64,000 nt of DNA from Atrina japonica (taxonomy: Eukaryota > Mollusca > Bivalvia > Pterioida > Pinnidae), in assembly GCA_030159075.1 (NCBI GenBank), contig BROG01000108.1, forward strand, positions 614,001 through 678,000, read 5' to 3'. Every line of letters starts with the position of its first letter. The stretch's first letter is position 1. The notes beneath the pieces are model-generated. The model ran no database searches. It was not told the origin of the DNA and was given only the letters and a program-made list of their open reading frames with translations. The position numbers and the translations under genes were made by a program. Below are positions 1-11,639 of the stretch, piece after piece.

Positions 1-84
1 GTCAGTGCATCATTTGGGATAACAACGAGGAGCAATGTGATAATAACTCTCTTGACTTTTAAAATTGAATATTTCTGGGAAGTA

Positions 85-1040
85 CACTTTTAACTACAGG
101 GAAAAAGCTAGTTTTGTGTCTGGAAGCTAGAAAATACCTCGCCGGGCTTCCGAAATGGATAATTTTAAAATGTATCTTGAGAGCATACTCCCTAACCCAC
201 CCCACAACCATTTGTCGCCTAATTCCACATCGATTTCAGGTTTTATTATTAAACTCTCAATGAAATATTTTTCAAGGATAAAGAAGTCATAATTCAGTGT
301 CTGAAGGCTACAAGGCCGAAATTCTACCTTCTGCTAAATCAACCCTCTTTTGAAAAGGATACTCATTGTGATTTATTAGTGGATTGCTAGAGTTATTTTT
401 GCGTCTGAACACAGAAAAGTACGTTTACGGGCTTTCAAATTTTAAAACATTTCTGAAAGATCGGTAAAACCCGATTCCCCATGAAATATTGCCTCCCAAT
501 AAATCCAACACTTTATCAGTATTATATACAAGCACCAAAGAGGGATTCAGGCGGGCGCCCAGCAAGAGTTCGCCCTAAAGTTGTCCAAGTATGTGTAAAA
601 CCTTTGTTCTTTCTATAAAAAGTTGGAAAATAAATAACAAATTCCCCACAATTTTTTCCCATCGATCTGCACCGCCCGGCGAAGTAATTTTCCAATTCCC
701 GTTCTTCCTCTGATGGGGTACGCATTATATAGCACTTGTACAACAGTTTTCAAAAGTATAAATGTTATGTCAACAGCCTCAACCCCTTCCCTTGAAATTT
801 TTCTAGATCCACCGCTGCGAATTGATACTTTTAAAGGATAAACAGATCATAATTTAGTGTCTTGAAGCTGCAAAATGACCTCTTTGGGCTTGTAAACTTA
901 AAAATATTCCAAGGAAACATAGACCTGTTTGCAACGGAAACAACCCCTTTTGAGCGGGATATTAATATGACAGCTAAGCATGGATATTGTCTAGAGGCTG
1001 GATCATAATTATGCAGGCTCTCGAATTTCCGAATTTATTT
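85..1040. repeat. Degenerate repeats of a ~60-nt motif
   Basis: A motif of the form 'gtgtctggaagct...aaaatacct...gggctt...aaattttaaaa' recurs in diverged form near 115, 297, 402, 858 and 1010, at irregular spacing of roughly 100-450 bp. No open frame or splice structure was recognised. It looks like an old degenerate tandem or nested repeat rather than a gene. Confidence 0.4.
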
Positions 1041-1767
1041 TCTTAAAAGTCCCCATAGTCTCAAATACATGTAGATTATTGCTTGACTATCTATCCAACA
1101 ATTTAAAATACATATTCAGTGAGGCTTGTATTGTATAGGAATTTTGTATAATTGTGTAACTCTGACGCTCACGCCCTCCCCTTTGAACAAAACCTCCACC
1201 CGCATCCTGTGACAACGTGGGATAAAAAAGCACGCCCCTCTAAGCTTAACTGTAGCATCCACCAATGCTTAAGTTATATTTCGAATAGATGGCACCATGT
1301 AAATTCTAAATTTCTCAAAAGTTAAAATAGTAATCTTTTTACAGCGGTTTCTCTATGACGGTTTTAAGAATAAATTTAGGTTAATTTTTGGCCTTATATT
1401 ATAACTTTGTTTTACAAAACTATAACGTTCGGAACTCTACATTCATTTTAATTCGTCAGCTTCTGATTAACAATGGACTCGTCTTTAAATCAAACACATG
1501 GCCAGTCCAAATGTGTCTAATTGACACAAACTATGGTCTTGAGCATTTCTTCTGGTCTTTTTGCAAAATTACGGTATAACCTTGGTATTATGTTTATAAT
1601 ATGTCAATACTGTGCGTCTTTAAACTTGAAGCTATTTCGTGAACAATGAAATTAATTCCATTTTTGCAGGAAATAAATACATTTAATTGAAGTTTACTAC
1701 AATGGACGATAATGGAATTCTGAGAAAAATAAACGTCATTGGATAAGAATTATACTATTATACTTAC

Positions 1768-1773
1768 CTTCAT
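1768..1773 (-). CDS. Start-codon exon of a further PLA2 gene (rest beyond left edge)
   Basis: On the minus strand the coding part of this exon is ATG AAG, followed at once by the donor GTAAGT (1767-1762). A TATA box lies 104 nt upstream at 1877-1870. The same arrangement, with identical spacing, serves PLA2 gene 2 at 20367-20362. Because transcription runs leftward, the remaining exons of this gene would lie outside the window to the left. The exon ends in phase 0, matching the phase-0 start of the second exons of genes 1 and 2. The call rests on homology between the three copies; the six coding bases alone would prove nothing. Confidence 0.5.
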
Positions 1774-1869
1774 GTCTAGTATTAACCTCCGTAACAGTTC
1801 TCCAAGAAAGTCGAGAGTTGTAAGGTATGCTTTGACATAAACGTTTGATAATGACACACATACATACAC

Positions 1870-1877
1870 TATTTATA
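1870..1877 (-). promoter_or_regulatory. TATA box of the left PLA2 gene
   Basis: TATAAATA on the minus strand, 104 nt from the ATG at 1773. The same octamer at the same distance is found in the copy at 20464. About 160 bp of upstream sequence (to about 2000) is also recognisably shared among the copies. Confidence 0.55.
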
Positions 1878-2364
1878 CTAAAGCTGATATCCCTGGTGCA
1901 GACACTCTAGCATCATTTCTGTAATTAGATTTTACAGCGCATGAAATTGATATCCCAGATTTTAAAACTGCAAACGTAAAATAAATTTCCACATGTTTTT
2001 TTAAATATTAAAAACGCCAACTTGGTAGATATGATCTGAAATGTGTTTTCTTTCACATACTTTCATTTGATTTAATTTTGCTTTATTTTTCTGTGGTAAA
2101 ATTCTTTTTATTAAACACTAACATTAATTACATCTGACATTACTATAAACCTTATACACCTTATTAAGATGAACAAGGGACAAAAGAAAAATAAAGTTTT
2201 CAACCCTTTGTCAAATCCTCATATAAACTATATGCAGTAAAACTTGTCTTTTAATGCCACTGAGGAGAAAAAGGCTCAAATAGCTATTATAGAGAGGATG
2301 GCCGTTATAAAGAGGTTTATTGATTATTAAAAAGTTAACAGAAGTTAGGTTTGTACGTATAAAA

Positions 2365-2790
2365 TGAGCTCAAAATATGAAAACTCCACTTAAAAGGGGA
2401 AATAACTACCATAAGCGTTGACCTAACAATTTGGGCCCTGTTAACTTTTCTGTAGATCTTTACGTGCTGAAAATTTTTGCTTCCTTCACTGTCTCTTTAT
2501 CTATCATAATTTTCAAGATAATTTTCAAAACAGCCCAAAACATGAAAAATCCCATTAAAAAGGGAAATAACTCTTGTAGGAGTCGATCATACAATTTGGG
2601 TCCTGTTGACTTTTTCGTTCCGTAGTGGCACGTTTATGGACTAATTTTCATTTGCTAATTTTGTAGGTATTGACTTTACAAAATCATGTTTACAAAATTT
2701 AAAAGTCATCTGGATATTGGGTTCACGAGAAAAAGATTTTTAAAGATGTACCAAGTTTTGGTACTTTTTGTTCCCTTTTGAGGCCCGTAT
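2365..2790. repeat. ~190-bp-unit dispersed repeat, two units
   Basis: Two units of the family seen again at 41.6, 52.8 and 59.3 kb. Each unit has 'aaaaggggaaataact', then 'gacaattt.ggccctgttgactttt', then 'gtagatctttgcgtgctgaa', then 'ttcaagataat'. The end contains 'aaagatgtaccaagttttgg', which is also the 3' part of the longer copies. Confidence 0.75.
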
Positions 2791-3433
2791 GGATCACAGC
2801 CCCGTTTAATTAGCAAACTGCACGCAGTCTTAAATAGAGATACAGCTTATATAATTATCACATGACTTGCATAAACTAGTTTTAACCCATGAGTTTTATG
2901 TATGGCATTTTACAGTCTAGTCTTATTTTCTATTTCTATATCTTAGATTGAAAGTCGGATTATTTAAATAATGTCTATTGTATAATTGTGTTCAGGTTCG
3001 CATCAAACTCTGAACGTAAAATGAACTTGAAACCATGCTTCTAAAGGTATGCTGTTTCAGTATACCATTTTGTAAGGAATGCTGTTCAAGCATACCATTT
3101 TGAACAATATGAAAACACATCCCGCAGTTCTGTCCGTAACTTTTTTAAACGGACAGGAAGACGCTTTGCAGCAATCTCTTACACAGAGTTGTCGGTCCTT
3201 GCATTCCGCAACAATCTCTGTCAACGTCTAGAAAGAAATCCCAAACCACGTGGTCATGTAACATAGAGAATGTATATATAACCAAATTACACAGAGTAAG
3301 GAAACTTTTCGCAAAAATATAGTCCCTTTATTTTTATCCATTTTTAAAAAGAATTTTCACCTCAAATAGTATTTTTTCTATGTCAGTAATGAAAATATAT
3401 GTAAAAAGATCACTACCTCTATAGGAGATTTAA

Positions 3434-3661
3434 ACATTTTGCAAGAATCTGGCAAAAGTCGAGACGTTGACAGAGATCGCCGAGGAGTGCAAGGGCGGAC
3501 AAATCTATGTGAGATTGGCTTTGCAGATCCCTAATACAGACATCGACTGTGAAATAATCAATCATACACTGGCGCAGATTCCGAAGACGCTGATAGGTGA
3601 AAGGTCAAAAGCAATTCTAGGCAAGAACTTTGATTATTATCATAGGTGCTCGGGTACCTAA
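3434..3661 (+). CDS. Possible exon or gene fragment, unrecognised
   Basis: Open frame in a stretch clearly richer in GC than its surroundings. It follows a plausible acceptor (attttgcaag, ending near 3442) and reads through a charged, amphipathic peptide containing EECKGGQIYVRLALQIPNTD and ending at a stop at 3659-3661. There is no ATG at the start, so it would be an internal or terminal exon. It lies in the part of duplication unit 1 that is missing from unit 2. No family was recognised. It could equally be a fragment of a transposon-encoded protein. Confidence 0.3.
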   Translation, partial: TFCKNLAKVETLTEIAEECKGGQIYVRLALQIPNTDIDCEIINHTLAQIPKTLIGERSKAILGKNFDYYHRCSGT

Positions 3662-3987
3662 TTACTCTTTACTAATACCGATGTAAATATTGTTCCAGTG
3701 TTCTAACTGATGGCCCATATATCATATCCTGCTTTTATTCCATTAAGCATTACAACCGGTCTGATATCAGACAACGACTTAGATTCTTAAAATGGGTGCT
3801 GGGGTACTTAGGTAATGTAATAATACAAATGACAATATCATCCCAGTATATATACCTTATATATGTAGTGTGTGTTTGCGTGCGAGTATGTATGTGTACG
3901 TTTTTTATGTTAATATATTATCTTTTTGTCCTGAGGACGGGACAGGTCGTCCCGATTTTTTTTTTATTTTGTCGTTAGTCATTTTAC

Positions 3988-4134
<147 letters not shown>

Positions 4135-4142
4135 TATATGAT

Positions 4143-4246
4143 CTGTCACGAGTTTCCATTCATATCACATTTATGATACCATTTTCGAAATATCAATTTT
4201 GCGAGCCTCTGGCGATAAATGTGATATGAATGGAAACTCGAGACAG
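4143..4246. repeat. Foldback (MITE-like) element
   Basis: Arms of about 32 nt at 4143-4174 and 4215-4246 are near-perfect reverse complements (gtttccattcatatcaca against its complement) around a ~40-nt loop. The element sits beside a TA/GA microsatellite and is absent from the matching place in the other duplication unit, so it inserted or was lost after the duplication. Confidence 0.7.
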
Positions 4247-4699
4247 GTTCTTTTTATCATATGATCAAACATATGAATATAAATGGAATTTTTTGATGAC
4301 TGGGAATGAGAATATATAATCTCCTCCCTGACGAGTTGACCAAATTAATCCAGATAGGTAAAATAATTGCGCAGAAATAAGTGCAGAAAACATATTTAGT
4401 AAACATTGCTTATATTTGATTACATACATGTTACCATCATTTTAAAGTATTATTTACATCTAAGCATACTTTATCAGATGACTTGAGTACAACAACATTT
4501 AAAGTTCATGTACACATGTTTTATTCTATTGTCTCAAGTGCCACCACAAACCAAGTGACGTCATCGCCAAGCTTCAGATGAATGAAGTGATGTCATCGTC
4601 AAGCTTTAGATAAATGAAGTCTGCGTACACAGTGAATAAAGTAGTTTATATTATCAATTATATATATATATATATATGTTTGAAAAAGTGGAAAATTCT

Positions 4700-5000
4700 G
4701 TGAAAGAACACCTTTATAGTGTGACCCAGAAACAATTTGAACCCCAGGGAGCGACTCCATAGTGGACAGAGTAGCTCAGTTACTAGAGCGCTAGATCTTC
4801 AACAAGCAGAACCCTGGTTCGATCGCCAGTCGTTTCAGAGGTGATTTTTCAGTTCCTTACCGCACATTTCTGCCTAGATTGAGAGTAAATGGTCTAGGAT
4901 GTGCACTTTGATTACCTTTGTTAGATTGTAAAAGTGTAGTGACACTTAAAAGCGTTCGAAATACGAACTACTCGAGCAAGGACATGATCACACCCTACAC
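4700..5000 (+). repeat. tRNA-derived SINE-like element, copy 1
   Basis: A polymerase III type A box (gtagctcagttactagagc, 4771-4789) and B box (ggttcgatcgcc, 4816-4827) are spaced as in a tRNA gene, but there is no folding acceptor stem, so it is tRNA-derived and not a tRNA gene. It ends in the long CT microsatellite. The same element is at 12970-13255. Confidence 0.65.
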
Positions 5001-5013
5001 TAAGATCTCAAGA

Positions 5014-5116
<103 letters not shown>

Positions 5117-5154
5117 ACACAGAATCTCTTCCTGACTCACACAACAATTTGTGA

Positions 5155-5350
5155 AACTACACCTTTAAATAAATCAAAGACATAAACGAAGATGATGAAA
5201 TACCAATGGATATTGGAAACTCCGAGTCCACTAGAATACGACAAATTAGATATAAAAACAGTCTCAACACGAAGAACAATTGCGAATCCCAAACGGGGTT
5301 GGACCAGGTGTTCAGTAGGAGTCAGCATCCCCTGTTAGCATGCCACACCT
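5155..5350. repeat. Dispersed repeat containing 'agtcagcatcccctgt'
   Basis: Member of a family characterised by 'ccaatggatattggaaact', 'ggaccaggtgt' and 'agtcagcatcccctgt..gcatgccacac'. Other members are at 13350-13550, 23660-23720, 29030-29260, 31520-31600, 36190-36460, 36935-37100 and 41060-41225, in both orientations. Confidence 0.75.
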
Positions 5351-5399
5351 TTCGCAAATAAAAGAAGACGTAACTGAAGACCTTTAAGATATATTGCTT

Positions 5400-5405
5400 T
5401 TTATT
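5400..5405 (-). terminator. Polyadenylation signal of PLA2 gene 1
   Basis: AATAAA on the minus strand, 70 nt past the stop codon. It is conserved at the equivalent place after gene 2 (about 13594-13599). Confidence 0.55.
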
Positions 5406-5474
5406 TTCATGTAGGCTAACCTCATTCTTCTACCAAGTACATTATGAAGAATGCATTAGTTTATATTTAATGTC

Positions 5475-5678
5475 CTAGCGCAAAATGCAGCGTCTAACCC
5501 TTTGACTGCTGCAATAATTAGCGGTTGATCGTTTGTAGAATGGGCCTCCGAATGTTCTTACTCCTCCGTAGTAGGTGTCTGCAGCCTCAGAACATTCTTC
5601 ATCTTCTTTACAAGTTTGTTCCATATCTGAATAAAACCTTATATCACATGCTCTTCTATTGACTCCAAAAGTATAACC
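5475..5678 (-). CDS. PLA2 gene 1, exon 3 (C-terminal half)
   Basis: The acceptor TTGCAG ends at 5679. The exon has 67 codons and a stop. It begins GYTFGVNRRACD and ends YCSSQRVRRCILR, with five cysteines. Compared with gene 2 it has 12 amino-acid replacements and one extra residue, concentrated in its middle third. Confidence 0.85.
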   Translation of the reverse strand, partial: GYTFGVNRRACDIRFYSDMEQTCKEDEECSEAADTYYGGVRTFGGPFYKRSTANYCSSQRVRRCILR

Positions 5679-6710
5679 CTGCAATTATGGAATGATACGA
5701 AAATGAGTATTTACATGTAAATTGATGAGGGGGATTTATTTATGTTATTTTCTATGTAATATATCATTTTCACGTTTATTTTACGCTCTACCAGTAATTT
5801 GTCTTTCCTATTGAGGCATACAAGTAAAGTGCAATAACATTTGACCAATGCTGGACTTACATGTATACCAATGCATTGAGGTTTCTCTTACATGACACGC
5901 CATGGAACTTTAGTCCCATCAAAAGACCAGTGATTTTCCATTCCGAGCGCTTTGAGAGGAAACAATCTCTTCCTGTGTAAACAGTGTAAGATTTTACTTT
6001 ATTTCGAATCATTAGTCACCCCCTCCCCCGCATGAGAGACGAGCACTCTACCATTGAAGTACAGCGAACTGTCCGTTCTACTGGGCACCGAAATGAATGT
6101 TAGGAGTTGAGGAATGTTATTAGTTGAAAGCTATTGTTAATTTGCCGGAAATTGGACGACCAACACATATTTCGAAAATAGGATCACCAAATCAGAGTGT
6201 CTGGATTTTAATGGTCTGGACCAAGTTGCACAACAGGTTGTTAAATTTAACTTATAGTTAGCCCATTGGTTTAACATTGGTTAACTTCACGTTAAATTTA
6301 ACAACTTGTTGTGCAACTGGGTCAAGGTGGCCACGATGTCTCTTATGTCTGGTGAACGAGATTTTAAATTTTGCTCAATGTGGAGCTGATTTGTAAAATT
6401 GCAATAATTTACTGTCAAGTTGGTGATTTCCAATAAGTACATTGTAGTTGTGTTTTTTTCTTCATTATTGCAACGTTCCTGCCTCCTTAATTCAGTACTT
6501 GTAGACATTTACGAAAGTTTCTAGGATACGACTTACACAATAATAGCAAAGGTCGTGTTTCATACACGCACTCCGGAAATGTTCCTTGTATCCTAACGAG
6601 AATAAACCAGGAACGCTGCAACCATTTCCATAGAATGTACACCCATCTACCTGCACGGATATCCCTCCTGTCGCTAGCAAAATGACGATAATGGCATCCA
6701 AATTTATTAT
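5475..6710 (-). CDS. Secreted phospholipase A2, conodipine-like, gene 1 (exons 2 and 3)
   Basis: Two coding exons on the minus strand, 6537-6710 and 5475-5678, joined by an 858-bp intron with a GTAAGT donor and TTGCAG acceptor in phase 0. The product would be a small secreted enzyme that hydrolyses the sn-2 ester of phospholipids. A hydrophobic stretch (AIIVILLATGG) acts as the signal-peptide core. It is followed by GNGCSVPG in the place of the calcium-loop region, then ACMKHDLCYYC with the catalytic His-Asp pair. Exon 3 supplies the CD..F..DM segment and the last five of ten cysteines. There is no ATG in this frame: exon 2 opens with ATA right after the acceptor CTACAG, so the start must come from an upstream exon. 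The homologous start exon near 11.66 kb is damaged in this assembly. A polyadenylation signal is at 5405-5400. The family is called from motifs only. Confidence 0.85.
6225..6317. repeat. Foldback element inside PLA2 gene 1 intron 2
   Basis: Arms of about 27 nt (gttgcacaacaggttgttaa and its complement ending at 6317) enclose a ~40-nt loop. The same element is at 14409-14501 in gene 2, so it entered the intron before the duplication. Confidence 0.8.
6537..6710 (-). CDS. PLA2 gene 1, exon 2 (signal peptide core and catalytic His-Asp)
   Basis: The acceptor CTACAG (ending 6711) is preceded by a pyrimidine-rich tract. The exon has 58 codons, ending CYYC at the donor GTAAGT (6536-6531). It carries five cysteines, with the catalytic pair at codons 52-53 of the exon. 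It differs from gene 2 exon 2 at only four codons. Confidence 0.85.
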
Positions 6711-7320
6711 CTGTAGAATACATTAAAATGAGAAAAGTAGCTGTAACTTGGATTTGTATTAATGCACATGTATCTTATGTAATAACTATGACTTTAAATG
6801 TTCTCTTTAACACGTTATCATGTGTGGGATGAAACTTTCATTTTTCGCGGAAATCTATGCATTAATAATTACTTACTGAGCAAAACATGTATCTACGTTA
6901 GCATAATACCTAACCCACAAGTTTTTAATTTTCTGTTTGTTTTTGTTTATATAAGGAACTCCAAAAGCTTCGTATAGCTCATTATCGGTCTACCAAGTTA
7001 AATATTGGCTTACAAACGCAACGAGTCAAAATAAGATGATAACAGGGGTGGATAGCCTACCTCTTGGTACAAGAATATTAGAGTTATAGTAATGCATGGA
7101 ATCCGTTCAAGGCAAAATGTTTTATCTGTTCGCCCGATTTTGGGAAAATACACAGTATTGTTTTGCTTTTTGACAGATCCCGGATGTGCCACTTTATGTT
7201 GGTCGACCTGTACATACGTGCCTCTGAATGCGTGTGAAAAATCTCATACCTACAGAACATTTTAGACCGGCCGTAAACAATAGGCTATTGCATTCACCTC
7301 AGACATTCAGGGATAATTCA
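6711..7320 (-). other. Start of intron 1 region of PLA2 gene 1
   Basis: Duplicated almost exactly at 14896-15490. The open frame at 7010-7192 has no ATG and is open in both copies only because the copies are nearly identical. A possible short exon with a donor after an ATG near 7096 ends in the wrong phase for exon 2. No supported exon was found. Confidence 0.4.
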
Positions 7321-10300
7321 TTCAGTAGAGGTTGTACCGTTTCAAAAATTAAACATTACAATCTCATGTAAGTAGAGGATCTCAATCTTAAAATTTGACC
7401 GAAACATGTTGGGTGAAAATAATAAAATTTAGCCGAATGTCTTAAGTTACATATGTGACTCACCTTATATAAGAAAATGTCAACAAAGGATCTCAATCTT
7501 ACTAATTAGTGATATTATATCAAAATTACTTGTGGGTGAAAATACACCTACTAAAATATTTACCGCCGAATTTTGTTATCTTACAATGCGAACTATATAA
7601 TAAAGGTATGATTAATGGATATGCATCCTTATATAATCGAAAATAAATAAAGTGAAACAAAATTGTTTGGGAATATTTCAACTACTTGTCCAGAATCACT
7701 ACTAATTTTTGACACATATTATGACTTGAAATATTACTCATGTGTCAATTTTCAGGAAAAAATGCGCTTTTCAAACTTACAACTTTAAAATGAACTACGG
7801 AATATCACTACAATGTAAATAACGAAACTACGAATCTATTTTGTTATCATTACAATCCGATAAAACTGAACGGAATGGAACAACTCAAATAGGTCTTAAA
7901 GGTGCAATAGCTGTGTTTACAAAAAAAAAAAAAAAAACTATATATTTTGTGAAAACAAGGTCAGGTCCCGCGATTGAAAAAGAACCAAATAAAGGTGAAT
8001 TAAAAAGTCTTTAAAAGGGGGATAATGTAACACACAGGACAGCTAATGGTCCCTTTCAATCACTTTCTTTTTTTAAAATTAATTATGATTATATAAAATC
8101 ACATCCAATAACTTTTAATATTTATATAATAAACATTAAAGGTTATACTAAAAATCTTTAATTTATCGATTTAAAATTATATGTAATCAGTGGTATCGGT
8201 CAAATAATAAATCTTTTTCTAAAAGTAATCGACTACACTATGAAAAATGGAATTTAAAAAGCCAGTGCCAAATATTGTTTGTTGTTCCGTTCCGTCACGG
8301 TTCGTGTTATAAATATTTCAATGCTACTTACGAGAGAAAAACTGCATAAGTTGAGCTCCAATTTAAAATGAATCACAAAGTTGTCGGTTAATATATATAT
8401 ATAATATATATATATATTATATATATATATATATATGACTTATATATATACATAGCGGAAAAAAGGGTATCTTAAAAGTTAAATCCGTAGTGATCAGATT
8501 AATTTTAAAGCAGTTTTTAATAACCAACAGAATTTGAAAGCGAATGACTTTTCTGATGTTTAGCCAGAAAGAAATATCTATCTCAACTTTATTGAAACTC
8601 AACATTGGTTTTTTGAACTGGAGCGAAAATGATCTATTGATCGCTGGGATGTCTAAAAATGTAAAGTTTGGAGTTTAGGTCGACGTAATAGAAAGGCTTT
8701 CTGGCCAGAATCTTCTTGAAGTGCACATGACCTGAGTTATTAACTCTTCTAAACAATTTAAAATACATAAAGGCTTGTATTGTACGGAATGGTAACAACT
8801 CAAATAGCATCCTGTGACACTGTTAAAGGCTTAACTGTAATCCACCAATGCTTGTGTTTACAAAGAAAAAAAAAAAAAAAAAAAAAAATGACGGTTTTTT
8901 GAAATAAAAACAACAATTATTTACTTTGTTTTCAAAATTTTTTACTACATTCATTTTATTTGTAGCTTGTATTTGGATGTTCACATAGACCAGTCCAAAC
9001 TAATTAATGGTCTTGAGCATTTAACCTTTTTGCAAAATTAAGGGCATATAATATCTAAAATGAACTTTTATATTATTTTTGTGAAAACAAGGTCAGGTCC
9101 GCGATTGAAAAAAGAACCAAACCGTCGGTTTCTCAAGCGAATTTTCACAAAATATATAGGAATTTAATTGTCATATCCCTGTGTATAACTCTCGTCTTTG
9201 TTATTATATATCTATCATGAAAAGTCAGATTTTAAAAGGGGGATAAATGTAACACACACTTGGACAGCTAATGGTCTTTCCATTTTCAATCACGTTGTTT
9301 CTTTTTTTAAAATTAATTTATGATTATATAAAATGCACATCCAATAACTTGTTAATATTATATATAATAAACATTACAAGAAAGTTGAAAACAATACTAA
9401 AGACGATCGCTTCTGTCAATTAGATTTCATCAGTTGGAAATGTGATAATAAAACTCCAACGTTTAAAATGTATATGTATATTTCTAAAGAGAAAGTGGTA
9501 TCATGTTTACAAGGTCAAATAATAAATCTAAAAGTATAGCCGGTTTTCCGTATCTAACAGTAACCACTGTTAAAAAGATGACTATTCGGGTTTCCTTAGC
9601 TTATGACAAACTTTGGAATTTCCAACTTAAAAGCGTTATCAGTGCCGAAAACTAAGTGATTACTTTAGTATAAGTGTAAGTAGCGATTTGAGATCAGCTG
9701 GTACCGAAATCGAAACAGGTACTAGATTTATGTATAGTTTCCCTCCGGTGACTCAAACGGTCCTCATGGCAGTGGCGGAAATGTCGATAAAAAACACTAG
9801 TGGTTATAAATATTATAAACACAATACCAAAGTTATAATGCTGGAATGGACAAGGATCGATATGCTAGTAATCTGCATGTGGGGGTCAGTTAGGAAACTT
9901 CAGAAAAGTTGAGCTCCAATATAACAAAATGTATTATTTGTATTTTCTAAAGACAAAGTTGTATCATGATATCTTACCAACAGAACCCCTAAGCATATGT
10001 TATATAAATATTATATATGTAGACTATATATATATATATATTATCTTTTATATATATAAAAGTGATATATACATTGCCATATTTATATATTATATTTTTT
10101 ATATTTATAGTATACTTATGAAATATACAGGCCTATGCATGTGGGAAAAAAGAAACTATTCCTGTGCATATAAACCTTTAAATATTTAAATAAAGTTAAA
10201 TAAAAACATAAAACGTATTCTTTGATCGATATTAATTCTTAAAGACAAAGTTTAATACACTTAAAGCGTGGTTGGGTTCTGAATTTGTTAAATATCGCGT

Positions 10301-10690
10301 TCGATTCGCCTTGATGGCCACAACACACTTTTCTGATGTTTCGAGCCTAAGCGACACGTGAATTTTATTTTAGAAATTATTGCATTCTTTGACATAGTAT
10401 AATCATTGTATTGAAATTCTCATTTTGAACAACATTGGCTTTTTGGAAAAAAATTTATAAACCATTGATTTAGAGATGTTTTTCCACATGCTCGCATGTA
10501 TGCCCTTCTTTGAAAATGATCAACTATTATATTTGAAAATGTGCTCCAGTTTGGGATGCTGGAAGATGGGATGTCTAAAAGCAAGTACAAAAAAAATTCT
10601 GTGGCAAGGTGCAAGTTATATTTTGGAAAAAATAGTTTAGGTCGGCAAGATACGTATATATGGACGTCAGGCTTTCTAATTTCCGAATTT
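7320..10690. other. Scrambled region, probable assembly chimera
   Basis: No gene. Short stretches alternate between matches to about 15.9-18.4 kb and matches to about 1.0-1.6 kb (or its copy at 10.7-11.5 kb). Many extra bases occur relative to both. It includes TA runs (8391-8438, 10020-10110), poly-A tracts (7921, 8863) and corrupted pieces of the Tc1 remnant (8640-8690, 10545-10680). Sequence here should not be used for gene models. Confidence 0.65.
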
Positions 10691-11639
10691 ATTTTCTTAG
10701 AAGTGCGAGTCCCCATAGTCTCAAATACATGTAGATTATTGCTTGACTATCTATCTAACAATTTAAAATACATATTCAGTGAGGCTTGTATTGTTAAAAA
10801 CTATATTGAGGAATTTCCAATATAATTGTGTAACTGAAGATGAAAAGTTAGACTCTCACGCCTTCCCCTGTGTTACAAACAAAACCTTCACCATCATCCT
10901 GAAGGCCACTGTGGGATCCAGCAAAAAATCACGCCACCTGACTAAGCTTAACTGTAGCCATAGACACCAATGCTTAAACTTATATTTCGAATAGAGTTTG
11001 GCACCATGTATCTATTCTAAATTTTTCTCAAAAGTTAATATTTAAGTAATCTCTTTTATCTCTCTCTCTCTCTCTCCTCTCTCTCTCTGTGGCGGTTTAA
11101 CTTCTACCTGACTGAAAAGGTTTTGAGAATAAACTCTTCATTATGGGGGTTAATGAGTTTTGAGCCTTATATTATTTACAATGTTTGTTTTACAAAACTA
11201 TAACGTTCCGTGAAAAAAAAACTCTACATTTTGGTTTTTTACCTGAAAATTAAATTTGTCAGCTTTGATTAACAATATATTTAATGGACTCGTAAAAAAA
11301 AAATTTAATATACAACACACTTTAGACCAGTTTGGCCATATGTGTCTAATTGACACAAACTATGGTGCTTGGAGCATTTCTTTTGGTCATTTTTGCAAAA
11401 GGTTAAGGTATTCCTTGGTATTATGGTTTAAAAATATGTACAATAATACTGTGCGTCTTTTTAACGTGAAGCTATTTTTCGTGACCTACTTTTATTAATG
11501 AAATTAATTCTATTTTTGCAGGAAATAAATACTATAACTTTAATAGGAAGTTTACTAGAATGTGTCCGATCCATGGATATTCTGTATAGTGAGAACAACC
11601 ATAAAACCGTCATTGGATAAGAATTATACTATTAAGATT

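Noticed and set aside
4771..4840. Possible tRNA gene (also 13034-13100, 55293-55370 and the complement of 56165-56240)
   Set aside because: A and B boxes are present, but acceptor and T stems do not pair and the sequences continue into repeat bodies, so they are tRNA-derived SINEs.
6487..6723. 78-codon frame with an ATG overlapping PLA2 gene 1 exon 2 (and its equivalent at 14672-14944)
   Set aside because: It is the +1 shadow of the exon. It starts with an ATG inside the splice-acceptor tract and lacks the conserved His-Asp and cysteine pattern.
7010..7192. Open frame conserved in both duplication units (also 15187-15369)
   Set aside because: It starts with GTG, not ATG; conservation is expected because the units are nearly identical. 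A possible donor after an internal ATG has the wrong phase for PLA2 exon 2.
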